Origin: CAYLLT01 sp964384465
GTDB taxonomy: Bacteria > Planctomycetota > Phycisphaerae > UBA1845 > PWPN01
NCBI GenBank assembly: GCA_964384465.1
Contig: CAYLLT010000007.1
Span: 1-64,000 of the forward strand
Direction: 5' to 3'
DNA: 64,000 nt
This document shows, piece by piece, positions 1 to 6,364 of this stretch. Each line of letters begins with the position of its first letter. Position 1 is the first letter of the stretch. The translations under genes and the position numbers were made by a program. The notes beneath the pieces were generated by a model. That model did not search any database. It saw only the letters and a list, made by a program, of their open reading frames with translations, and was not told the origin of the DNA.

Positions 1-571
1 CGAACGGTTTCTCCACCACGATGCGCGTGAACGCCCTGTCTCCCCCGCTCCCCCTCTCCCACTCTCCCCCTCTCCCACTCGCGCTCACCAGCCCCGCCCC
101 GCGAAGATGCTCCGCGATCGGCGCAAAGAACTCCGGCGAAGTAGCCAGGTAATACAGGCGGTTCCCCCCGGTCAGCCGCTGCGACTCCAACTGCTTGAGC
201 CGTTCGCCGAGACCGGCATAATCGCCCGCATCGTCGAATCGCAGCGCATGGTAATAGATGCCCTTGGCGAACTCGTCCCAGACTTCCGGTGACACCGGCG
301 TGTGGCGTGAATAGGTATTCACTTCGGCCAGCAGATCGCTGCGAAACTGTTCGTCGGTAAATTCCCGCCGGGCCACGCCCAGCACGGTCAACCCCGCCGG
401 CAGAAATCCCTCCCGCGCCAGGTTGTACAGCGCCGGCACCAGCTTGCGCCGCGTCAGGTCGCCCGTCGCCCCGAACAGCACCAGGCAGCACGGCCGCGGC
501 ATCATCGACGCCGGCAGGTCCCGCCGCAGCGGGTTCTCGCTCACGCGTGGTTGGAGTTCAGTTACCGCCAT
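1..571 (-). CDS. zwf: Glucose-6-phosphate 1-dehydrogenase, N-terminal part (cut by window edge)
   Basis: The first 190 residues of the NADP-dependent enzyme that oxidises glucose 6-phosphate to 6-phosphogluconolactone, entry to the oxidative pentose phosphate pathway. The Rossmann nucleotide-binding motif LVLFGATGDLT is at about residues 30-40, and the visible part ends in RIVVEKPF, the conserved VEKPFG segment before the active site. The catalytic HYLGK region lies off the window. The start is the ATG at 571. Just before VEKPF there is a glycine/arginine-rich stretch (about residues 164-180), encoded by a C/T-rich simple repeat at 37-82, that I do not expect in this family; it looks like an in-frame repeat expansion in a surface loop. 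Family assignment is firm; length and completeness are unknown. Confidence 0.93.
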   Translation of the reverse strand, partial: MAVTELQPRVSENPLRRDLPASMMPRPCCLVLFGATGDLTRRKLVPALYNLAREGFLPAGLTVLGVARREFTDEQFRSDLLAEVNTYSRHTPVSPEVWDEFAKGIYYHALRFDDAGDYAGLGERLKQLESQRLTGGNRLYYLATSPEFFAPIAEHLRGAGLVSASGRGGEWERGSGGDRAFTRIVVEKPF

Positions 572-602
572 CAGACCAGTTCTCTACGTCGTGTCGAAAT
601 CG

Positions 603-981
603 TCATCGCCTGAGGAGCATTCTCAACGATACCAGCAACAGGGCCACGCCGAACACCTTCTCCAACGCCCGATTGGGTATGGCGTTGGCCAGCTTCGCCC
701 CGAACAGCCCCCCGATAAAAAATCCGGCGCACATCAGCGCCGCCACTTTGATATCCACGTGCCCGGCCCGGTAGTACGTCCAGGCGGCCAGCAGGCCGAT
801 CGGCGGCACCATCATGGCCAGCGTCGTCCCTTGCGCCTGGTGCTGCGAGAACCCGAACAGGAACACCAGCGCGGGAATGATGAGAATCCCGCCGCCGATC
901 CCGATCAGCCCGCTCAGGATTCCGNNNNNNNNNNACGCCCACGCCGACCAGGCCCAGCAACACAAACAGGAACATGTTCAT
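603..981 (-). CDS. TauE/SafE (TSUP) family membrane protein, half-size, interrupted by N gap
   Basis: Small hydrophobic protein of the sulfite exporter TauE/SafE superfamily (anion or organosulfonate export across the inner membrane). The N-terminal piece MNMFLFVLLGLVGVG and the main piece starting GILSGLIGIGGGILIIP lie on either side of ten Ns at 925-934 and are in different frames, so the true gap length is not ten. The glycine-rich GLIGIGGG motif followed by P is the family signature. About 125 residues make three to four membrane segments, half of a full transporter; half-size members that presumably dimerise are known. The ATG at 981 is chosen; an in-frame ATG at 1008 is possible. It is divergent from nothing obvious and lies 31 bp downstream of the zwf start region, on the same strand. 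Confidence 0.8.
925..934. other. Assembly gap (10 N) inside the TauE/SafE gene
   Basis: Ten Ns. The protein continues in another frame on the far side, so this is a placeholder of arbitrary size, not a measured gap. Confidence 0.98.
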
Positions 982-1094
982 CGCACCAACCTTCCGAAGC
1001 GTCACCATACCCGGATGGGGTCAACACCAGCCCAACGCCGCGAGCCCACAGCCGGCGGCATTGTACTCGAACATCCGCCAATGAAGAGGGGTGG

Positions 1095-1115
1095 CCCAGG
1101 TCCTCCGGACCTGGG
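1095..1115. repeat. Short perfect hairpin in intergenic DNA
   Basis: Nine-base perfect stem CCCAGGTCC / GGACCTGGG around a TCC loop. It sits between the TauE gene and the cupin remnant, with no U-tract, so it resembles a short palindromic repeat more than a terminator. The rest of 982-1202 shows no coding signal. Confidence 0.55.
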
Positions 1116-1202
1116 GTCGCGATTGAACAAGAAGACAACCGCGCGCGTAAATAGGGAGGGTGGGGTCGCGACGATGGGAAGGAAAGGATGCCCCGCAACA
1201 AC

Positions 1203-1343
1203 TCAATCCCTGAGAATTTCCATCCCATACCGCGGCGCGATCGCCATCAGCTTGGCGATATCGGCGTCCGCGGGCGGCGGAATCGGGCCATCCCCGAGCG
1301 GATGAGCCAGAGCACTGAAAAATCCCGCAAGCCTTGTACCCAT
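1203..1343 (-). pseudogene. Probable C-terminal remnant of a cupin-domain protein (46 codons)
   Basis: A short open frame that opens at an ATG at 1343 and stops at 1203. The product reads MGTRLAGFFSALAHPLGDG, then PIPPPADADIAKLMAIA, then PRYGMEILRD. The pattern of a Phe-Phe segment, a proline-rich linker and an ending in a helix plus GxEIL resembles the C-terminal tail of small cupin_2 proteins in planctomycetes and actinobacteria. The metal-binding cupin barrel that should precede it is missing upstream, so I read this as decay of a larger gene. The match is from memory of the family pattern only, and a genuine small protein cannot be excluded. Confidence 0.4.
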
Positions 1344-1414
1344 GACCCAGACGCCGTAAAATCAAGCGGGTAGAATTGACAGTCATACAAAGATGAAATG
1401 TCTGGACGGAATCC

Positions 1415-1637
1415 ATGCCGACGATCCCGGACGTTTCCGGACCGTATCGGTTTTTCTTTTACAACTTCGACTGCGATGAACCGAGGCACATACATGTTCG
1501 TCGAGAATGGAAGGTCTGCAAGTTTTGGCTGGTACCGGTCGCCTTAAACAGTAACAACGGCTTTNNNNNNNNNNGCGCTGATCGTCGACAACTTAGCTCG
1601 AATTCTGGAGGCCTGGGATGAACACTGTGGTGAGTAG
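1415..1637 (+). CDS. DUF4160 family protein (interrupted by N gap)
   Basis: Small protein of the DUF4160 family, often found with DUF2442 partners in toxin-antitoxin-like pairs; its biochemical role is unknown. The N-terminal part has the family core GPYRFFFYNFDCDEPRHIHV and KVCKFWLVPVAL. After ten Ns (1565-1574) the frame changes and continues as ALIVDNLARILEAWDEHCGE before a TAG at 1635, which is the usual DUF4160 ending. The gene is therefore probably intact in the organism and only split by the assembly. Its last 20 bases overlap the start of the DUF2442 gene, indicating translational coupling. Confidence 0.8.
1565..1574. other. Assembly gap (10 N) inside the DUF4160 gene
   Basis: Ten Ns. 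Coding sense resumes in another frame after them, so the true length is unknown. Confidence 0.98.
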
Positions 1638-2022
1638 CGAGCCGCGCATCATTGCAATCGAAGTAACCGAGGATGCCATCGCGGCACAGCTTGCCGACGG
1701 ACGCAGTGTGAGCGTGCCTTTGGTCTGGTCGTGGCGACTATCCAACGCCACGCCCGAGCAGCGCGGCAATTATGAAATAATCGGAGCGGGAGAGGGCGTA
1801 CATTGGCCGGACATAGACGAAGACATCAGCGCGAGGGGCATGTTGCAAGGGGTACCCGCGCGGCCGCCGAAGCGAGTCACCCGCGCAGGTTCCAGAAACT
1901 CGGCCGCCCGAGCAACGACAAAACCGCATGCGGCCCCAGCTCGAGCATCGCAAAGATCGCTCCGCCGTAAAGCAAAGCCCCGCGCACCGCGGCCTCGCCC
2001 GGCCACCGCCCGACGGTCATGA
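1618..2022 (+). CDS. DUF2442 family protein with unusual basic C-terminal extension
   Basis: Partner of the DUF4160 gene. The first 80 residues carry the DUF2442 pattern: ITVEVTEDAI-like strand, LADGRSVSVPLVWSWRL, and NYEIIGAGEGVHWPDIDEDI followed by SARGMLQG, where the family normally ends. The frame then runs about 50 more codons through an Arg/Ala/Pro/Lys-rich tail to 2022. That tail lies antisense to the 3' end of the next, convergent membrane-protein gene, overlapping it by 146 bp, so it is probably readthrough after loss of the original stop near 1870. The family is thought to act as the antitoxin-like partner, but this is an association, not a demonstrated function. Confidence 0.75.
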   Translation: MNTVVSSEPRIIAIEVTEDAIAAQLADGRSVSVPLVWSWRLSNATPEQRGNYEIIGAGEGVHWPDIDEDISARGMLQGVPARPPKRVTRAGSRNSAARATTKPHAAPARASQRSLRRKAKPRAPRPRPATARRS

Positions 2023-2368
2023 CGCTGTACGTCGTAACCATGCCGAGAACCAGCAGCGTACCGCCGAAAAGCCAGACCCCAAGCCGCACGAGAATGAGCA
2101 CCCGGTCCGGCATTCGCGCGATGCGTGGCCGCAGGCCGTTAAGATACGCCAATTCAACCCAGTGGCCGCCCAAGCTAAACCACAGGACCGAGACCACCAG
2201 TACCAACCACGCGTATGCGTCGGCGAAACTGCCGGGTACACGACCGAGTTGTACGATCGAGCCGATGGTGCCCAACACCAGCGCGATCGAGACCGTCCGC
2301 ACCATCGTGGCCCTCAGCGGCTCGCGATAGCGCTGAAAGCGTGCGGGGTCCGCGGTTGCGATGGCCAT
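1877..2368 (-). CDS. Hypothetical integral membrane protein (163 aa)
   Basis: Not recognised. The protein has a short polar N terminus followed by four hydrophobic segments, at about residues 24-42, 50-68, 92-112 and 128-150, with Arg/Lys between them, so a four-helix inner-membrane protein is likely. No catalytic motif is visible. The first ATG (2368) is used; an internal ATG 21 codons downstream would also keep all helices. The 3' end overlaps the convergent DUF2442 tail. No operon partner is evident. The codon bias and the absence of stops over 163 codons of hydrophobic sequence support a real gene. Confidence 0.7.
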   Translation of the reverse strand: MAIATADPARFQRYREPLRATMVRTVSIALVLGTIGSIVQLGRVPGSFADAYAWLVLVVSVLWFSLGGHWVELAYLNGLRPRIARMPDRVLILVRLGVWLFGGTLLVLGMVTTYSVMTVGRWPGEAAVRGALLYGGAIFAMLELGPHAVLSLLGRPSFWNLRG

Positions 2369-2584
2369 ACGACCAGCCTCGTGGGACAGTTGGACGATAC
2401 CATTTCTCGCGTGTTGTCAGGCTACGATCAACGCTCTTTTTTCCGACGGGTACTTCATTAATCGCTGGTGCGTGAATCCATTCTCGCACCCACCCACGCC
2501 GGAATCCATTCCGGCGAATCGTAACGCTGGAGTCCCGTCGCCCGTGTGGTACAATCCACGCTTTATCTCATCAGGAGCACGAAC
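2369..2584. other. Intergenic region with one hairpin
   Basis: No gene seen. Contains a 9-bp perfect inverted repeat, CGCCGGAAT / ATTCCGGCG at 2498-2517, probably another short palindromic repeat. A Shine-Dalgarno AGGAG precedes the Hyi-like gene at the right end. Confidence 0.6.
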
Positions 2585-3499
2585 ATGCCCGACCCGACCG
2601 GCCCCACCCGCCGTGACCTGCTCACCACCGCCGGCGGCATCGCAACTGCTGCCGCCGCAACGGCCCTTTCCCCCGGCGTCGCCAGAGCCGAGGATAAAAA
2701 ACCCGCCATACCCGATGGCAAATCCGCCGTCGTCAAGAACGGCCGCATCCACCACTCCGTCTGCCTCTGGTGCTATCGCGGCATGAAGTCCAACGACATG
2801 GCCCCCGCCGCCAAGCGCCTCGGCATGCCGGCCATCGACCTGCTCACGCCCGACGAGTGGGGACCGTTGAAGGAGAACGGCCTCATCTGCTCGATGACCC
2901 GGGGCGTGTGGGGCGGCATCGAACGGGGGCTCAACCGCACCGAGCACCACGCCGAGATCACGAAGTCGCTGACCGATTTGTGCGACGCCAACGCCGCCGC
3001 CGGCTACCCCAACGTCATCTGCTTCTCCGGCAACCGCGCCGGCCAGGCCGACGACGCCGGCCTGAAGATCTGCGCCGACGGCGTCAAGAAGGTCATCGGC
3101 CGCTTCGAGAAGAAAAAGGTCACCCTTTGCATGGAACTGCTTAACTCCAAAGTCAACCACCCCGACTACCAGTGCGACCACACTCCGTGGGGCATCGACC
3201 TGGTCAAGGCCGTCGGCTCCGAGCGCTTCCGCCTGCTCTACGACATCTACCACATGCAGATCATGGAGGGCGACATCATCGCCACCATCAAGAAGCACCA
3301 TGAATTCATCGCCCACTACCACACCGGCGGCGTCCCCGGCCGCCACGAAATCGACGACTCCCAGGAGCTGTACTGGCCCGCCATCATGAAGGCCATCCTC
3401 GACACCGGCTTCAAAGGCTTCGTCGCCCAGGAGTTCATCCCCGCCCGCAAGGACATGATCGCGTCGTTAGCCCAGGCCGTGCAGATCTGCGACGTGTAA
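2585..3499 (+). CDS. Hydroxypyruvate isomerase-like TIM-barrel protein with Tat signal
   Basis: Secreted or periplasmic member of the sugar phosphate isomerase/epimerase (AP endonuclease 2-like) superfamily, closest in layout to hydroxypyruvate isomerase Hyi. The ATG at 2585 follows AGGAG at 2573-2577; an upstream in-frame start at 2546 lacks a site. The N terminus has a twin-arginine motif, TRRDLLTTAGG, then an alanine-rich stretch ending VARAED. Barrel features include VTLCMELLNSKVNHP with the metal-ligand Glu, LLYDIYHMQIMEGD with Asp/His, HYHTGGVPGRHEID and FVAQEFIP with the second Glu, which are the metal and substrate ligands of Hyi. Tat export suggests cofactor loading in the cytoplasm. 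Substrate is unproven. A 47-bp near copy of its 3' part lies at 8670. Confidence 0.85.
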   Translation: MPDPTGPTRRDLLTTAGGIATAAAATALSPGVARAEDKKPAIPDGKSAVVKNGRIHHSVCLWCYRGMKSNDMAPAAKRLGMPAIDLLTPDEWGPLKENGLICSMTRGVWGGIERGLNRTEHHAEITKSLTDLCDANAAAGYPNVICFSGNRAGQADDAGLKICADGVKKVIGRFEKKKVTLCMELLNSKVNHPDYQCDHTPWGIDLVKAVGSERFRLLYDIYHMQIMEGDIIATIKKHHEFIAHYHTGGVPGRHEIDDSQELYWPAIMKAILDTGFKGFVAQEFIPARKDMIASLAQAVQICDV

Positions 3500-3560
3500 C
3501 GACCCCTTTTCGCCTCCGCACCGGGCTGTCGTAGAGTAAACGGTTGACAGGCGAGGTGAC

Positions 3561-4835
3561 ATGCTCCGCAGAATCATCATTGTGTGGACTCTCATGTGGG
3601 CCTGGCCGGCCTCGGCAGGGGATCGCCCGGAGGCGCTCCCATGGAAAGTCAATACGCCGATCGTGAGCGTCAAGAAGGAGTTGTACCGGAAACATCCCCG
3701 GCCGGGAGCCTCGGCGGGCGCTTCGGACGGTTACATCGGGCCGAAGCTGGAGCGATTGGCATATCAGGCTCAGGAGATTCAGGACGATGTCACGGAGGGT
3801 GTGACGGCCCGATTCTCCAGCGACAATGGTCGAACATGGACAGAATTCAAGCCGATCCCCCAAACGCAACCTGACCCCGCGGCGGCGGGAATGAGCGGAG
3901 CAGGCCCGACGGTATTCGATCCCACCTCCGGCTTGCTGGTAGGCATGTTCCTGCGGCAAATGAGCGTGGGCAGCCAATCGCACAACTACACGTATGTCGG
4001 GTACTCGCGCGATTTCGGAAGATCATGGACCAAGCCCGCGCTGCTTCGCTATGAGCCGGGCGACGATTTTGATCCCAAAAACCATCTGAAACCCAGCTTT
4101 CTTCAACACAACCAGGGGTATCTCGGCTCGAACATCCTGATTCGCCACGACGGCGCGCTGGTGCACTGCGTGGGCTTAGCCAACGCGCCCCATGATCCGG
4201 ACAATGACAGCAGAGATTATCGAAATGGCTCGCTCTGCTTCATCGGCCAGTGGAACCCGCAAGCGAAAGACTACATCTGGGCGCCGGGGAAGCGCGTGGA
4301 GGTCTCGACCGATATCACTTCCCGCGGCCTCCTGGAGCCAGCGGTGGCGGAGTTGACCGACAAGCGGTTGCTCGTCGTCTGGCGCGGTTCCGATACCCCG
4401 AAGACTCCCGGCCGCAAATGGTTCAGCATCTCCAAAGATGGCGGCATGACGCTGAGCGATCCGGCGGAGTGGAAATACGATGACGGTTCTCGCTTCTATT
4501 CGCCGTCTTCCAAGCATGCCATGCTCCGCCACAGCGTGACCGGACGGCTCTATTGGTTCGGGAACATTTGCCCCGAGCCGCCTGACGGCAACTGGCCGCG
4601 GTATCCGCTGGTGATTGCCGAGATCGATGAGAAGCTCGCCGCGCTGAAGCGCTCCACGGTGACAGCGATCGACGATCGCCGGCCCGATCAAAAAGGCAAT
4701 GTGCAGTTCACGAATTTCTCGCTGATGGAGAATCGCGAGACGCACGACCTGCAGATACTCTTGACCATCTATGGCGAAGACCCGGGGGACTGGCGCAATT
4801 CCGATTGCTACAAGTACACCCTGAGACTAGAATAA
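3561..4835 (+). CDS. Sialidase-fold (BNR/Asp-box) secreted protein, copy 1
   Basis: 424-residue exported protein of the sialidase-like superfamily (six-bladed beta-propeller, exo-alpha-sialidase related). Residues 1-19 form a signal peptide ending WPASAG. Asp-box repeats (SxDxGxxW) appear as SSDNGRTW at about 86-93, SRDFGRSW at about 150 and SKDGGMTL near 290. Conserved charged segments such as LLEPAVAEL and LLVVWRGSDTPKT could supply active-site residues, but I cannot confirm the arginine triad of true sialidases. It forms a tandem pair with the next gene, which is about 70% identical by eye, so a local duplication is likely. Role: probably cleavage or binding of glycans outside the cell, in keeping with the neighbouring sugar genes. 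Confidence 0.82.
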   Translation: MLRRIIIVWTLMWAWPASAGDRPEALPWKVNTPIVSVKKELYRKHPRPGASAGASDGYIGPKLERLAYQAQEIQDDVTEGVTARFSSDNGRTWTEFKPIPQTQPDPAAAGMSGAGPTVFDPTSGLLVGMFLRQMSVGSQSHNYTYVGYSRDFGRSWTKPALLRYEPGDDFDPKNHLKPSFLQHNQGYLGSNILIRHDGALVHCVGLANAPHDPDNDSRDYRNGSLCFIGQWNPQAKDYIWAPGKRVEVSTDITSRGLLEPAVAELTDKRLLVVWRGSDTPKTPGRKWFSISKDGGMTLSDPAEWKYDDGSRFYSPSSKHAMLRHSVTGRLYWFGNICPEPPDGNWPRYPLVIAEIDEKLAALKRSTVTAIDDRRPDQKGNVQFTNFSLMENRETHDLQILLTIYGEDPGDWRNSDCYKYTLRLE

Positions 4836-4979
4836 ATCGCAAGCAAAGTCGCCTTCCCCTTCGTTTATTCCATGTAAGCTCAATCTGAGAATGAATGTGG
4901 TATGCAGCAGTGTGATGTAGATGGGAAAACGACAGCAATTGAGCGGTCGGCGAGTATTCATGAGTCAAGGAGTTTGAGC

Positions 4980-6248
4980 GTGTTCCTAAGAGTCATCATT
5001 GCTTGCACTCTGCTTGAAGCATGGCCGGTGTTGGCAGCGGATCAGCCGAAAGATCTGCCGTGGAAAGTCAATCCGCCGATCGTGACCGTCAAGAAGGAGC
5101 TGTTTGCGAAGCACCCTCGACCCGGGGCGGCGGCGCTGGCTTCGGATGGTTATGTCGGGCCGAAGCTGGAACGATTGGAATACCATGGATTGGAGATCAT
5201 CGATGATGCGCCGGAAGACAACGGGTTCCGTTTTTCCAGCGATAACGGGCGAAGCTGGGTTCCGGTTGAGTCCACGCCGGACACGTCGCCAGAGGTGCAG
5301 GGATTAGGCGGCGGGCCGGTGGTGTTCGATCCCAATGCCGGCGTGCTGGTGGGGATCTTCATGCGCCAGATCTTCAGCGGGGCGAATGCGAACAACTTCC
5401 TTTACACCCGGTTTTCGCGCGACTACGGGAAATCGTGGAGCAAGCCCCGCCAACTCCGCTATGAGCCGGGCGAAGATTTCGATCCGAAGAATCCACTCAA
5501 GCCGGGCTTCCTCCTGCGGAACCAGGCCTACCGGGGCAGCAGCATTCTGCTCCGCCGCGACGGCACGCTGGTGCACGCTGCGGGGATGGTCAACGCGCCG
5601 CACGATCCGGAGAATGACCAGCGGCCGTACCGCATGGGCGGCGTGTGTTTCATCGGTAAGTGGGACGCGAAAGCCGCAGATTTCTCGTGGAAAGCGGGGC
5701 GGCGCGTGGAGGTTTCGCCGGATTTGAGTTGGCGGGGTTTAATGGAACCGGAGGTGGCGGAGTTGCGCGACAAGCGGCTGCTCGTCGTCTGGCGCGGTTC
5801 GGATACGGCCAAGACCGCGGGACACAAGTGGTACAGCGTGTCCGAGGACGGCGGCATGACGCTGAGCGAACCGGCGGAGTGGAAATACGATGATGGTTCA
5901 CACTTCTATTCACCTTCCGCATGGCATCTGATGATCCGCCACAGCGTGACGGGCCGGCTGTACTGGGTCGGCAACATCTGCCCCGAGCCGCCCGACGGCA
6001 ACTGGCCGCGCTATCCGCTGGTGATTGCCGAGGTCGATGAGAAGATCTCCGCCCTGAAGCGTTCCACGGTGACAGCGATCGACGACCGTGAGCCCGGCCA
6101 GAAGGGCAATGTGCAGTTCTCGAATTTCTCACTGATGGAAAATCGCGAGACGCACGAACTCGAATTGCTCATGACCCTCTATGGGGCGCTCGATCCTGCG
6201 AACGTGCGCACTGCCGACTGCTACAAGTACATCCTGAAACTGAAATAA
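4980..6248 (+). CDS. Sialidase-fold (BNR/Asp-box) secreted protein, copy 2
   Basis: Tandem paralogue of the preceding gene. The longest frame begins at 4902, but a GTG at 4980 follows a good AAGGAG (4967-4972) with seven bases of spacing and gives 422 residues, matching the 424 of copy 1; the extra 26 codons upstream have no counterpart there. The signal peptide is VFLRVIIACTLLEAWPVLAA. Asp boxes are SSDNGRSW, SRDYGKSW and SEDGGMTL. The C-terminal half is almost the same as copy 1 (NICPEPPDGNWPRYPLVIAE, STVTAIDDR, GNVQFSNFSLMENRETHE). Divergence is greater in the first 150 residues, which may reflect different substrates. Function as an enzyme is inferred from fold only. Confidence 0.82.
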   Translation: MFLRVIIACTLLEAWPVLAADQPKDLPWKVNPPIVTVKKELFAKHPRPGAAALASDGYVGPKLERLEYHGLEIIDDAPEDNGFRFSSDNGRSWVPVESTPDTSPEVQGLGGGPVVFDPNAGVLVGIFMRQIFSGANANNFLYTRFSRDYGKSWSKPRQLRYEPGEDFDPKNPLKPGFLLRNQAYRGSSILLRRDGTLVHAAGMVNAPHDPENDQRPYRMGGVCFIGKWDAKAADFSWKAGRRVEVSPDLSWRGLMEPEVAELRDKRLLVVWRGSDTAKTAGHKWYSVSEDGGMTLSEPAEWKYDDGSHFYSPSAWHLMIRHSVTGRLYWVGNICPEPPDGNWPRYPLVIAEVDEKISALKRSTVTAIDDREPGQKGNVQFSNFSLMENRETHELELLMTLYGALDPANVRTADCYKYILKLK

Positions 6249-6268
6249 ATCGCAAACGGTGTTATAAT
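6240..6268 (+). promoter_or_regulatory. Possible promoter for the dockerin gene
   Basis: A consensus -10 TATAAT at 6263-6268 sits 17 bp after CTGAAA (6240-6245), a poor -35, overlapping the stop of sialidase copy 2. Transcription would begin near 6275, which argues against translation from the ATG at 6275 and for the one at 6365. Confidence 0.4.
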
Positions 6269-6364
6269 CTTGAAATGACCCTTTTCAAAGGCCGATTTGA
6301 GGCCCGATTCAGGTCGACGTTTCAGCGACGCAGGAAGCGGGCGGGTCGGGCATTTCCGAGCCGT

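Noticed and set aside
2417..3346. A 309-codon minus-strand frame opposite the Hyi-like gene
   Set aside because: Shadow of a gene with a Tat signal and TIM-barrel motifs; the antisense product is a Gly/Val/Asp low-complexity sequence.
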